Part shown: positions 46,822 to 58,267 of the stretch, in pieces
Layout: every line of letters starts with the position of its first letter
How positions within the stretch are numbered: the stretch's first letter is position 1
Source of the DNA: Symbiotaphrina buchneri
Lineage: Eukaryota; Ascomycota; Symbiotaphrinales; Symbiotaphrinaceae
Assembly: GCA_001599915.1 (NCBI GenBank)
Contig: BCIG01000028.1
Span: forward strand, 372,001 to 436,000
Direction: 5' to 3'
DNA: 64,000 nucleotides
Translations under genes and position numbers: made by a program
Notes under the pieces: model-generated
Seen by the model: the letters and a program-made list of their open reading frames with translations, nothing else
Databases searched by the model: none
What the model was told of the DNA's origin: nothing

Positions 46822-47787
46822 ATGGCAGCCAAGCCTCTAATCTACGTCCTGGACCCCTACCACCCGGACGCCATCTCCCTACTGCAGCGCACACCCAGCT
46901 TCACCACAATCCTCCCCTCCTCGCCCGAAGTGCGTTCCCGATCCTGGCACGCCACCGCCGTCGGCCTGCTCCTGCGCTCCGAAACGCAACTCACAGCCGC
47001 CGACTTCGCCTTAGCCAAATCCCTCAAAGTCGTCGTCAAGCAAGGCGTCGGCGTCAACAACATCGACCTGTCCGCCGCCTGCGCCCACGGCGTCGTAGTC
47101 TGCAACACGCCCGCGCTGAACTCCGAGGCCGTCGCAGAGTTGACGCTGGCGCTGGCATTAACGCTGGCCCGGCGCGTGAGCGAGCTGGATCGCCGCATTA
47201 GGCGGGGGGAGACGGTTGTGCGATCGCAGGTGCTCGGCCGCTCGCTGTTCCAGAAAACGATTGGAGTGGTCGGGATGGGGAATATCGGCCGCGTGGTGGC
47301 GAGGAAATGGCGCGGTGCGATGGAGGGCGAGGTCGTTGCGTATGATCCCTTTGCGCCCGCCAACGCGTGGGCGGATATCCCGCACCGCAGGGTGGAGAAC
47401 CTCGAGGACTTGCTGCCCCTCGCCGACGTGCTGACGCTGCATGTCCCCCTGACGGAGGGGACGAAGGGGCTGATCGGCGCGGAGCAGTTGGCGATGTTGA
47501 AGAGCACGGCGATACTGATTAATGCGTCGCGCGGCGGGATTGTGGATGAGAAGGCGTTAGTGGAAGCGTTAAAGGAGGGGAGGATCTTTGGTGCGGGCCT
47601 GGATGCGATGGAGGTCGAGCCGCCCACGCTGGCGGCGTATGAGGGCTTGTTGAGGAATGAGAATGTGATTCTCACGCCGCATGTGGGCGCGTCGACGGTC
47701 GAGAATCAGAGTCGTAGTGGTGTGGCGGCGGTGCAGACGCTGTTGGATGTGCTGGAGGGAAAGGAGGTTCCGGGGAGGCTGGTTTAG
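46822..47787 (+). CDS. D-isomer-specific 2-hydroxyacid dehydrogenase
   Basis: Single-exon 321-aa NAD(P)-dependent dehydrogenase interconverting a 2-oxoacid and a D-2-hydroxyacid. The Rossmann motif GMGNIG is at residues 151-156. The catalytic triad is Arg237 (NASRGGIVDE), a Glu at 264-266 and His287 (TPHVGAS). The N-terminal substrate domain has VVKQGVGVNNID. Subgroup signatures are nearest to phosphoglycerate-dehydrogenase-like and glyoxylate/hydroxypyruvate reductase enzymes. The Kozak context is good (ACCATGGC). The frame is intact. In cluster context it probably handles a 2-oxo or 2-hydroxy acid released downstream of the aldolase (inference). Confidence 0.93.
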   Translation: MAAKPLIYVLDPYHPDAISLLQRTPSFTTILPSSPEVRSRSWHATAVGLLLRSETQLTAADFALAKSLKVVVKQGVGVNNIDLSAACAHGVVVCNTPALNSEAVAELTLALALTLARRVSELDRRIRRGETVVRSQVLGRSLFQKTIGVVGMGNIGRVVARKWRGAMEGEVVAYDPFAPANAWADIPHRRVENLEDLLPLADVLTLHVPLTEGTKGLIGAEQLAMLKSTAILINASRGGIVDEKALVEALKEGRIFGAGLDAMEVEPPTLAAYEGLLRNENVILTPHVGASTVENQSRSGVAAVQTLLDVLEGKEVPGRLV

Positions 47788-48244
47788 GTCGTGGATATAC
47801 AATACTATGTAAATACGGCATTATTTGCACCAGCCAGTGTTATGATCGTCTAAAATCATTAATATCTGATCCTACGTGACTTCGTCTGTTCCATGAGCGT
47901 AGTAAGCTCCTTCCCCTTCCTCGTTGGGGACAGCAGCGATGGATAAGATAAGGCCCGCGGCCTACCCACGCTTTCCCGGACAGTTTCCGGGGCAGCATCC
48001 AGGGGTGGAATGTGTGGACCATGTCACCTTGCGGGGTAAAGATGCAGAACTAGCTTTAGCGTGCAATAATGATTCTCCGAGAACCTCCTTGTCCCGAAAG
48101 CTCCATATCGCTTGGTCAAAAAGTTCAGAGCAGGTGAAAAAGAAAAGCCACAACCACTACTACAGAGAACTCGCCTTCAACAAACAATACCTTATCCACC
48201 CAACCAAAACCCAACCAACCTCCTATCCCCCTATTCCACCAACC
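47788..48244. promoter_or_regulatory. Intergenic, promoter of the Ldh2-type gene
   Basis: 457 bp. An upstream in-frame ORF from 47924 has no domain character and runs into the Ldh2 start; I treat it as leader, not coding. Confidence 0.4.
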
Positions 48245-49369
48245 ATGGCCACCGAACCACCCTCCTCAGAAACAATCACCATCCCCCCCTCCACTGCGCG
48301 CTCCTTCGCTATCTCCCTCCTGCAGCACCACTCCATCCCCGCCCCTCACGCATCCCTCATCGCCGACGCGCTCCTCCTCGCCGACCAGCGCGGCGTCGAC
48401 ACACACGGCCTCAACCGGCTCCCGGGGTACCTCACGCGCCTCACGCTCGGCTCGCTCAACCCCACCCCCTCCCTCTCCTTCACCCAGCGCAGCCCCGTCA
48501 TGGCCCTCCTCGACGCGGACAACGGCTTCGGCTTCGTGGCGGCTTGCCACGCAATCGATAAAGCCGGAGACATGGCGGAGACTTATGGGGTCGGCGTGGT
48601 GGCGGTGAAGAATAGTGGGCATTTTGGCATGGCGGCGACGTATTTACTGAGGGCGATGGAGAGGGGTCTGGGGGTGATGGCGTTCACGAATGCGTCGAGG
48701 GCGATGCCGCCGTGGGGCGCGAAGGAGCCCCTGCTGGGCACGAGTCCGTTTGCGGTGGGATTGCCTGGTGGGGAGAGGGGCGGGTGGGTGCTGGATATGT
48801 CGCCGAGTGTGGTCGCGAGGGTATGTATGCCTCTTTTTCTGACTTGGTCCGATGCAGCAATGTCTGGCAGGGAAGATGGCTAACGGAAGGGTTTCTTGTG
48901 CGTATAGGGCAAAATCCGCAAAGCCGCCCGCCGCGCCGAACCCATCCCCCCGGGCTGGGCGCTCGACGGCTCCGGGCGTCCGACCACCGACCCCGTCGAA
49001 GCCCTCAAGGGCGTCGTGCTCCCCATCGGCGGGCCCAAAGGCTCCGGGCTGGCCATGATGATGGACATCTTCGGCGGGCTCCTCACGGGGGTCTCGTTCG
49101 CGGGGGACGTGCGCGACCAGTATAAAGAGCCCGATAAACCGCAGGGCGTGGGGCATTGGTTCTTGGTCTTTAGGCCGGAGATGTTTTTGGAGAGCAAGCA
49201 GGAGTATACGGAAAGGATGGATTGTTTGTTGGAGAGGGTCAGGGCGTGTGAGCGCGCGGAGGGCGTGCAGAGGATTTATACCCCGGGGGAGATTGAGGAG
49301 GAGAGGTGCAGGGAGAATAAAGAGGGTGTGAGGTATACGAGGGGGGAGGTGGAGGTGTTGAATGAATAA
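48245..49369 (+). CDS. Malate/L-lactate dehydrogenase (Ldh2/YlbC-type) family oxidoreductase
   Basis: NAD(P)-dependent oxidoreductase of the Ldh_2 fold, which includes malate, ureidoglycolate, sulfolactate and 2,3-diketogulonate-type enzymes. Exons 48245-48820 and 48908-49369 (intron GTATGT...TATAG) give 345 aa from MATEPPSSETITIPP. ADQRGVDTHGLNRLPGYL carries the conserved His region. VKNSGHFGMA and FTNASRAMPPWGAKE, then LGTSPFAVGLP, form the NAD(P)-binding surface. GGPKGSGLAMMMDIF is the C-terminal signature. The start at 48245 begins the family's usual N-terminus; the longer in-frame ATG at 47924 does not. Intact. Confidence 0.92.
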
Positions 49370-49654
49370 GGCGGCGGAGGAGTGTGGGTGTACTGCGAGG
49401 CTGGCGACAGTGTAGTTGTTGTTCGTTGTTGGGTCCGGGTAAGGTAGTTGCATTAAATAGATGGATTGAAAATAAAATCTTATACGTTCATATATGCATG
49501 CTGAAAAAAGGATCTATATCTTATAGCGATGTTTGGGACATCGGTATAACATTTCTCAAAACTGTGCATTCTCCTATATATGTACCTAGCCTCATTATTA
49601 TATCCCCCTGTCCCCATAATCCCCTCCAAACGATCCAATAAATCCCTCCCCTCC

Positions 49655-51660
49655 CTACGTAATAAATCTAAACATCGGGCTCCGATCCGCCTCCTCCGTA
49701 ACATCAATCGCCAGCCCCTTCACCGGCTTCCCAAACCTCCTATCCCTACTCCTATTAATCGCCCTCAAAATCAAACTATTCGTCAGCGCCAACCCGGCCG
49801 CACAAAGGCACATAGCAAAGCACAAGAAATGGCCCTTGCGGAACTGCGGCGCCTCGGTGGTCGGATAAAACCATGACCCCGCGATGGAACCTAGGTTCCC
49901 GATTGCGGTGTATAGACCCATCCCGATCGCCCGCTTGGTCTCGTTGCCGAAGTTGTTTGCGGCCCAGGCGTGGCTGGGTGGGTACGTGGCGTAGACGCAG
50001 GCGACGGCGATGCACTGTTGTGAGATTATATGAGTATCGGGTGTTTTGGGTTTGGGAGGGGATGGAATAAAGAATGGGCGAAGGAGAAAGTAGGAGGAGG
50101 GGGAGGAAACTCACAACAAGGCCGTATTTGGCCCGCAGGTGGCTCTCGTCGAGTACGGCGAGGCAGACGTAGCAGATGGCCGCGACGGACGCGAGCACGG
50201 TGATGTGGATCCCACGCTCCCGCATGCGGTCCGAGCTGTACGACGCCACGAACATCAATGCAAACGCGCACGCGTACGGCGGGACCGTCATCAGGTTCGC
50301 GCTCGCGGCGACTTCATACCCGAGGCCTATATCCGAGGTCAGTGTACCCCCTCCTATCTCTGTCTATCTGGCACTCTGGGAGCAGTGACATGCAGAGGAA
50401 GACATACTCTTAACAATAGTCGGCAAAAACCCCGAGATGGACGACAGCAGCGCCGCCGTCGGCAAGTAAATCGCGGCTTGGAGATACAGGCGCCAGTCGG
50501 TCAGCGTCCAGATGATATGTTTCCTCTGGATCGGGCCCGTCTTGTCCACGGCTTCACGGTGGTACCGCGCCACAGCGATCTTCTGGTGATCGCCCTTGAA
50601 GCGCGAGTTGCGCAGCGGCCGGTCGGGAAGCCAGTACAGGCAGAAAGCACCCAGACAGAACCCCGGCAGGCCTTCGATTAGGAAGAGCCATTTCCAGTTC
50701 GGCGTGCTGTTGCTGATGTGCCCGACGCCGTAGGAGATTAGGCCGCCGAAGGCACTGGGACAGAGGAGGGAGACGTTAGCGATGGTTTATGTTGGACTGT
50801 GAGGGGGGCTGAGGGGGTTTAGTACCCGGCGATGGCAGTCGGGCCGAGGAACCAGAAGACGCGCAGGCCGAGCTCGTCGCGATGATACCACAGACTGAGG
50901 TAGTAGACGATGCCGGTGCCGAAGAGGCCTTCGAACGTCCCCAGGAAGACGCGGCAGACGAGGAGGCCGGCGAGGTTGAACGTGACGTCTTGAACCATGC
51001 ACACCATGCACCATGAACACACGCCGAAGGCGATCCACTGTGTCGCGGTGTTAGCATGTCCCAGACCTTACGGCGGAAGAGAGGGAAGAGAGGGAAGGGC
51101 GTCAGGCTTGCCTTTGAAGGTGGGAAGACTCGATAGCCCCAGCAGCCGGGCACTTGGAAGAGAACGAGACCGACATAGAAGATCATCAGGACGGTCTGCC
51201 ATTGCGTGGCACTCAGCTCCTTCTTTCCAGGACCGACTCCGTTCGAAGCCGTGGCATGGCCTTCATCAAGACCTAGCAGCTTCGCGTTCTACATCAACAA
51301 TACCCTCAAGTCAGCCATTGTCTCCATTCTAACCCTTCTCTGCCTTCCACTCTATAAACAAAATCACTAGGAACAAAGAATACTAACCGCAACGTTCCCC
51401 CGGTCCAGATACTCGAAAAAATACAGCGCCGAGACCGTGGGTAGGATGATAAAGTCCAGCTTCCACATGTACTTGCGCTCCAGCTCCTTGGCTTCGGGTA
51501 GGTCCAGGATATGGATCTCGTCCTGGATCTCTGGCTCGGCGTAGGCTTTTTCGACGACGGCCTGGATCCGCTCTGGGTTATCGTTGTGTGAGGTGCTGGA
51601 GATCCGGTCTGCCATGCGGGTTGTGGTCTCGATGTGGTCGGCCTCGCCTTTGGCGGCCAT
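49655..51660 (-). CDS. MFS anion:cation symporter (Dal5-like)
   Basis: Plasma-membrane uptake transporter of the ACS family, the likely importer for the cluster's substrate. Start at 51660 (MAAKGEADHIE); about six exons end at 49655. Family segments: LERKYMWKLDFIILPTVSAL, YFFEYLDRGNVAN joined across the first intron, TVLMIFYVGLVLFQVPG, RVFLGTFEGLFGTGIVYYLS, YHRDELGLR, LFLIEGLPGF, and the last helices with GSWFYPTTEAPQFRKGH. Intron 2 (51038-51111) is a GC-AG intron: the exon ends AAG, the intron starts GCAAGC and ends CACAG, and only that splice gives FPPSKWIAFGV. All parts stay in frame. Divergent from the amidohydrolase gene, 581 bp apart. Confidence 0.88.
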
Positions 51661-52241
51661 GGTTTATTAGGTGTTCTTTGGCCGTTTAGTTGAATAATGT
51701 ATCGAGCACCGGCACAGCGGATATATAGATATTTTAGTTATGCCAGATATGCGATATGCGGATGTCCAGCTCAGTATCCTGGCGAGACGACCAGGGGGGT
51801 CATATTTGTATTCCTTTCATCCCTACCTTACGAGGCCAGGGCAGGATTTCCCCGCAGGAAGCAACGCACCGCGTCGCTCGGCATCCGGTTCGCGGGGGTA
51901 AGAACGACGATCAGGTGTGGGTTTCCGGGGTTGCGGGACGCCTGGGGTGCAGGTGGCATGGGGAATCCGCCGGAGACTCTCCGGGCCAGTTTCCGTGGGA
52001 GGAAAGCGGGGTGCCCAACACAACACTTTCCTTGGTGCGTTGCGGGGAAACCCCGGATTCGGGACAAGATGGCCCCGACGGTGCTGGGGCGACTCTGGGT
52101 TCTGTTATTGGCAGAGAGATGGACTGAGAGAGGAGAAGTTGTTGAGGTTGTGTTTATAGCCCTTTTTTATCTTGTGTCCTGCGGATTCAAGCCTCGAAAA
52201 CCCCGTCTTTTTTATCCACGACTGAAGGCCATATCTTCAAT
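51661..52241. promoter_or_regulatory. Divergent promoter between MFS and amidohydrolase genes
   Basis: 581 bp. ORFs here have no domain and are discarded. Shared control of the transporter and amidohydrolase genes is inferred from the divergent layout. Confidence 0.4.
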
Positions 52242-53234
52242 ATGGAGCAGCGTATATCCCACAGCCATACAGCCCGACTACCCCCAGGGGCATGGGACTC
52301 ACACGTGCACGTCGTCGACGAGGTGCGCCTCAGCCCTCTAGTTCTATATCCTTCACGTCTGCTAACCGCCTCTTAGGAAACCTTCCCATTCCACCCCTCG
52401 CACCCGTACCGGCCCAAAAAGGCGGACCTGAACGACCTCCTCGCCTTCGAAGCCACGCTGGGCATCTCGCACGTCTGCATCGTCTGCATGTCCGTATACG
52501 GTCCCGACAACGTCTCGCTGCTCGACGCCCTAGAGCGGCTCCAGGGCCGGGGCCGCGGCGTCGCATGCATCGAGCCAGACAAGGTCACCGACGCAGAACT
52601 AGACGCCATGCACGCCGTCGGCGTGCGGGGGGTGCGTCTGAATCTGCGCACGCGCTCGCAGAAGCTGACCAAGGAGGATTTCATCGCCATGTTATGGGCG
52701 CACGCGGACCGCATTCGGCGCCTGGGCTGGGCGCTACAGATCTACGTCTCGCTGCCGCAGATCGCGCTGGTTGCAGAGGAGATCCCGAAGCTGGGCGTGC
52801 AGGTCGTGGTGGACCATATTGGGCACCCGGACCCGACAGTGTCGCCGATGCAGTAGCAGGGGTATGCTGAGTTCATGGAGCTGTTGAGGCACAGGCGGAT
52901 CTGGACGAAGTTGAGTGGCACGTATCGCTTTACGCAGCTGCCTGATTTGGAGGCTTATGCCCGCCACATCCTCCGTACGGCGCCTACGCAGGTCGTCTGG
53001 GCAAGTGATTGGCCGCATTCCGGGGGAGTGGACAGGAATCCGGATGGGAATAGGGATATTCACCAGGATTATAGGGTGGTGGATGATAAGGCGTTCGTGG
53101 CGCAGTGCATTGAGTGGTGCGATGGTGACGAGAGCCTCATACGAAAAATATGGGTAGAGAATCCTCGCCGCTTGTGGCAGTATCAGGATCCTCAGGAACA
53201 TGTAGAGAATATTTCGACTTCTGCTAGACTCTGA
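52242..53234 (+). pseudogene. Amidohydrolase-2 (LigI/lactonase type) with in-frame stop
   Basis: TIM-barrel amidohydrolase 2 family, which includes 2-pyrone-4,6-dicarboxylate hydrolase (LigI), L-rhamnono- and L-fuconolactonases. Exons 52242-52322 and 52377-53234 sum to 939 nt (312 aa). WDSHVHVVDEETFPFHPSHP is the strand-1 metal/active-site motif, matching LigI-like DxHxH. VVVDHIGHPDP supplies the later His. WASDWPHSG supplies the catalytic Asp. A TAG at 52854-52856 interrupts SPMQ/QGYAEFMELL, where a Gln or Lys is expected. The frame after it is perfectly conserved to the natural stop at 53234. The product as written is 186 aa and lacks the catalytic Asp, so it should be inactive unless the stop is read through or is a sequencing error. 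Confidence 0.8.
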
Positions 53235-53351
53235 TATATTATGAGATGTCCCTAATTTCCAGCTCCATCAATCAATAGAACTGAATCAGGCTATATATAG
53301 CAGCTTTTTGTACACGAGTAGCCAACGTTCGTCCTGAAATGTGAACGACCG

Positions 53352-55661
53352 CTACGTTGGAGAGTACCACTCCATATCACCATAGTCAATGTAATGCTGT
53401 GGGAAGGAGTCCAACATCGACGATGCCGCGTTCTGGTCCAGGCCATTGAGAAGGTCGTCCAGGTTTCCAAAGTCAATTTGCTGGTACGGAAACGTTGGTA
53501 AGCTGGTACTGACAGGTCCAAGTCGATACGGGGCGTCATCCTGGCCCATCATCCCTTCAGCTAGCGGCAGAGTCTCGGCCGGGATACTGGCGAGACTCTC
53601 ATTCAGGATATCCAGACTGCGTTGCATTCCCGGGCAGCTGTTCTTCGCTCGCTCCAAGGCGGATATGAACGTCTGCACCTTAAGGCGAGCTTCGATGTGC
53701 CCGTCTTTAAGGTCTTCCACGGCGACAGTGGCGCCTGTGTAGATGCAGTAAGCCATGAGGTAGGTAATGCATGAGGACCCGAAGGTGTTTTCTAGTTTGA
53801 GGAGAAGCTGTTCTATGCAGTCCGACGCGTGACGACTGATACTGCGACACGATGAGGAACCGTGGAATGGCTTGTGTAGTAGGATTATAGTTGTATAGTA
53901 CAACAGACTGTCAGATTCAGCATGGGGTCCGATTCAATTCTATGGAAGACTCACTTTTGAGACAGAATGTGGGGCGGTGGGCAAAACTCCGGCAGAGCTA
54001 TGACGTCCATCTTCAAGTGCTCGGGAGATGCAGCACGCCAGGCATTTAGACGTTCCCGAGTCTTTGGAACGAAGCTGTTAAGGTCTTGACAGTGCGAAGC
54101 GCGATAGAGGTTCAAGATGATGTCGTTGATGATGACAACAAGCTTGCAGGAGTTGGTGAAGCACGAGACTGCGTGTGATTCTGCTGGTGGATAGGCTTCA
54201 GGAAGCTTTGCACCTGCCGCAGAGGGTGTCGCAGAGTAAGGACTCCACAGTTCAGTCTCGGCCGAATCGTCAACTACGGGCGGTCAGCAATATCAACCTT
54301 CATGTATCCGGTGGATACTAACGTAATATTGGCTCATCCTGAGGATGTTCCTGTAACGCGGGCCTCCGACCTAGGTATAGAGACATCGCCTTATCCCAGA
54401 AGAAGCAGCTCCAAAACAAGCGCTTCCTGATCTCTTTGTCCTGCGGAGTGAGATTGCCATAGTTCGATACCTTACCACTGCTCAAATGGAGACCCAGATC
54501 GGACGCCATGCGGAATGCCATTCCACTGTACAGCCAGGCTTGAGAAGTATTACCCGAGCCAATCTCCCTCGCACTGAGCTGCAGGAGCCCTTGCACTGTA
54601 GGTATAGCACTCTCGCGGAGGATCTCACCGCCCATGAGTAAGCGTGCTCTTGAGAGAAGGACGTCTCCGAGCTGCTTCTCGGCGAACCGGGTTGAATGCG
54701 CACACAGGACGGTGAGCATAAAAGGCGAGAAGAACTTCCCACCGGTTCCCATATCGCCTACGTCCAAGATTTAGATAGATTAAATCAACAGGGAAGATGG
54801 ACTTACGCATGAACGCCGGACGATAGACGAACATGAACATCGGATGGACCCATGTCCAGTGCAGATGTAGCAGCTTTGATATCATATCTTGCGGAATGTC
54901 AATCTGGTACACTGCGTTGCTGACAGCCATCTCTTCTCGACTTCTCGACTGTAGTGCACTTGCTATCAAAATGGACTTGTCGCTTCCGTCAGGCGTGTCG
55001 GGGTTCTCATCCGACGATGCTACTGATAGAGACAGAGGTCGATGAACGGCGGACGTCGAGCCATAGTAAGCAACCTAGTCGATACACGATGTCAGTTCGG
55101 TATTGCACAGAACAGATACGGGCCCTCCTTACCCTTCCATTTGCATCCATACTCAGTTCTGACAGGCTGCTCAACTGTGGCTCATCCCCCTCGGGTTTCG
55201 CAACATCGGTCGCAACGTCGGTCGCACCGGTTCTGACAACGTCCACTGGTTCCTTCTCTGGCGATCTCGTAGGACCCTCACTGCCCTCATGGCCCTGAAT
55301 TGTACCGACCATGCTTTCCAGCTCTTTCAAACGGGCTGCCATTGCCATGACCTGCGACATGGGCGGCACCTTGTCATAGTGGCAAGTGTCATTGTACGCC
55401 TCACAGATCTTACAGCCCGGCTGCCTGCCATCGCACCGTGTCTACCCGGTGGGCGGTTCTCAGTCGGCATAGATAAGCTGGTTTATAGTTGGTCGTACGT
55501 ACCTTGCGCTTGCGACAGTTCGCGCATGTCAGACCGTACATGTGCCGTCGTTTCCGCACCGGTCCCCGCGAGGATTGCTCCGTGGATGATCGACGTCTCT
55601 GAGCTTGGCCGTGGCGTGAGCTCCCTGCCCGATCATGCCCATCACTTGGCGATGTCATCAC
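53352..55661 (-). CDS. Zn2Cys6 transcription factor with fungal-specific TF domain
   Basis: Nuclear binuclear-zinc-cluster regulator, probably controlling the adjacent catabolic cluster. Start 55661 (MMTSPSDGHDRAGSS). A basic stretch VRKRRH precedes the cluster. Splicing at a GTACGT donor after KRK gives C-X2-C-X6-C-X6-C-X2-C-X6-C (CANCRKRKTRC, then GCKIC, then C). A short coiled-coil-like linker (MAARLKELESMV) follows. The middle homology domain (Fungal_trans) spans about 54970-54300 with HPMFMFVYRPAF, AWLYSGMAFRMASDLGLHL and RKRLFWSCFFWDKAMSLYLGR. The C-terminus has an acidic, aromatic activation-like region (FGNLDDLLNGLDQ, IDYGDMEWY). About six introns, all in frame. Confidence 0.88.
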
Positions 55662-55991
55662 GAGATGATTTGACGTTATCAGACCGGCATTGGTGGGAAT
55701 GTCGGCCTTGAGGAGCTGTGATTTCGGGGAAGCATGGGTCTGGACGCGGAGGTGGAGAAACGCGGGGATCTGAAACCCCGAGCGTTATCGGATATTTCCG
55801 ATCGCAGGCAGGTGCTGCGCATATCTGTACAGCACCAACACAACAAAGATAAGTATTTGATGTTCAGCTCATTCAAGCTGTTGTAAACCCAATATACATT
55901 AGTAACAGATGTAGTCTGCTATCTATACATGTAAAAGTTCAAGATCAAAATTGCATCGTATTCTTCATTATCTCATTACCTTGCACAAAAA

Positions 55992-57401
55992 TCACACCTC
56001 TTCCGTATCAAAACTAAGGTCCGTGGTAACCATGATACTATCTGGAGGCAACATCTCGAGAGTGTTGCGCAAATCTTTCCCCCTTTGCCTCTCTGCCGCG
56101 ATATCCGTATGCACCGCGGCGCCATACTTCATCATCGACGACGACTGCCGGTCATAAGTACTCACTAATTCAATCTCGTCGTTGTCGCGAGATGCTCGAC
56201 TTTGTGAAGCTTTTCGGAATGATTGCGATCGTCTCCGTCCCTTGATAGACATTGTACTGCTGGGAGCCTCAACTATTGGAGAGATTGCTGGGAGGAACGA
56301 TGGGAATAGAGGTTCCAGAGTTGGTAAGCAGGCGAGGAAGATCCCAACGCTGGGTTGGATTGATAAGAAGATTTTGAAGTTGACCTCGTTCCCTGCCGAT
56401 CAAAGTATTAGGACGAAAATGACAGGTATCTTTGGTCTGGAAACGATCGCTTACATGTGATGTCCCCATGCTCCGGCAGCTTAGGGACCAGTGCAATGCG
56501 ATATATGCTTACAACGCAGGTGCTGCTGCCACGTTAGACGTGGTCGACATGGACCTATGAAGACAGACTCACCATGTCGCAAAAAAGAATATGCTGCATA
56601 TTCCAATCTTCTGCTGCTTCGAATACTGCGAGAAGCGAAGCAGAGGAACGGGCATAAGGAGTAACACGAAATTAAAGACCGCGTTCGTGATATCGCTCCA
56701 CAGATAGAAGGGCAGCATGTTGATACACCGAGACGGCGTCCCGGGAATACTATGAGGAGTTGGGCCAGTCTTGACCTCCGTACATTGGAAGATGGCTGCT
56801 ACCAACACGGTGATCCAGCGGATAATGATCGCTACCATAACGAACATGGCGAGTTTTCGGAACTCGCGGTAGGGGAAGATGCGCCGATAGTAGCAAAGAA
56901 CGGATAGCTTAACTAAAGTTAACGTGTTTGCGTAGATGACTTTGTAGCTGTATCCGATCTGGAGTTGCTTTTGATTAGGATCATGTTCTCGATCTCTTTC
57001 TATTGTGACTTGCCTTGTAGCCGATCAGCATCGTTTCCGGGCTTGATGCCCAGAAATGCTTTCCTATGCCGCCTTTGAGGACGCCTAATGATGCTGGTCA
57101 GTACAATTCATCGCATGCTTATGCTGATACTCACCTAAGATAGTAGTAACTCGGCACCCATATAGGAACAGCTGCTCAAGATCAGAAAAAGACAGGACCA
57201 GAAGGAGCAACTAAAACATACCAGAGCTGTGACGATCAGCCAGTCATCTAGTGTCAATGCCTGGTGTTGGATCCTCCTCGCAATAAGCCGTAAAAGCACT
57301 CCAATTGTGGCGAATGCAGCAAGGACACCGGTGACGGCTATGCATTCTGCTCCTCTGTTTTCTGACAAGTCCACGCCACCCGGTGGGCCCGGATTCGCCA
57401 T
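55992..57401 (-). CDS. Rhodopsin-domain (PTH11-like) seven-TM membrane protein
   Basis: Fungal integral membrane protein of the rhodopsin-domain/PTH11-like group; role unknown, sometimes linked to sensing. Start 57401 (MANPGPPGGVD). TM1 is AVTGVLAAFATIGVLLRLIA, then TLDDWLIVTAL. After splicing, LFLYGCRVTTILG and GGIGKHFWA follow. Further helices include VIYANTLTLVKLSVLCYYRR, then IFQC and PSRCINMLPFYLWSDITNAV. The last splices give CVVSIYRIALVPKL and DITW, both family hallmarks. The final exon is a basic, Ser-rich cytosolic tail ending DLSFDTEEV. All junctions keep frame. Earlier ORFs at 56269-56496 are intron read-through. Confidence 0.85.
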
Positions 57402-58267
57402 TGTTCGGGATCAGATCCAACCGTCAAGATAGTAACATTTCAGGCATGAATTCATCCTCCATTCGTGACCTAAACGCCCTGAAGGTGGAAAGTGGTAGGC
57501 AAACAGAGGGATATGTAGCAAAGAGAGCGACAGCGAGGCCCTGAGTAGAAAAATGGACGTTGCCAAGATCACTCCCAGCCCGGCGAATCGAGTGCACATC
57601 TCCGGTGACACGGTGTGGCAGCCATGCGCACGGAGAAGTTTAATTCCAGGGATCGAGGACCTAGCGGCGCCATCTGCCCAGAATTCCCTTTTCTCGAATA
57701 TGGGATTTTGCAAGCCTCAACGCTCTGCTAACCATGTCCGGCGCCCAGGCTTTACCCGAAGCGAGTTGGACCCCTTTCCAGATCCCCGGATTTGGCCAAC
57801 GACCATGCGATCACCAGGGCCATGACATCCAGTCGGTTACTATCGGTAGGCAACGGGCCCGGTTCCGACGCCTGGGAGAGCCCTTGCTCCCGCCGCTCTG
57901 GTCGGACCGGTCCTTTTCTCGGAAAGGTGCCGTTCGGCCGAGATTCGAGAAGGTGTTGTTGTGAGAGAAATGGAAGGGTATGGGCCACGCGATAGCAGCG
58001 CGGTCTGTAAGCGAGCAGCGCGGTCTGTAAGCGAGCAGCGCGGTCTGTAAGCGAGCAGCAGATCGCTCCACGTCTGACAGCTGTGGCTTGCAGACGATAT
58101 GGCTAAAGGAGATCCAAGCTGTCTGGGATCTCGCAGAAATTGAATGCCGAGATTAGAAATCACACCTTTGTCTTCTCTTATTGGTGTAGCCAGGTAGCCA
58201 GGTACAGTAGCGTCGCCCATGGCGGTTCCCAAATCCATCTGCCGACGAGTAGCTTCAGGGCTATATC
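57402..58267. other. Intergenic with a short tandem repeat
   Basis: Promoter side of the rhodopsin-domain gene and 3' flank of the Frag1/DRAM gene. It contains a 20-bp tandem repeat at 58001-58060; nothing else is recognised. Confidence 0.4.
58001..58060. repeat. Three tandem copies of a 20-bp unit
   Basis: CGGTCTGTAAGCGAGCAGCG is repeated three times; only the last base of the third copy differs. Near-perfect identity indicates recent expansion. Confidence 0.95.

Noticed and set aside
47924-48244. N-terminal extension of the Ldh2-type enzyme
   Set aside because: The in-frame upstream codons have no domain character; the family N-terminus starts at 48245.
51697-52341. 214-codon + strand ORF upstream of the amidohydrolase
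   Set aside because: It overlaps the divergent promoter and the amidohydrolase first exon in another frame; Arg/Pro/Gly-biased without motifs.
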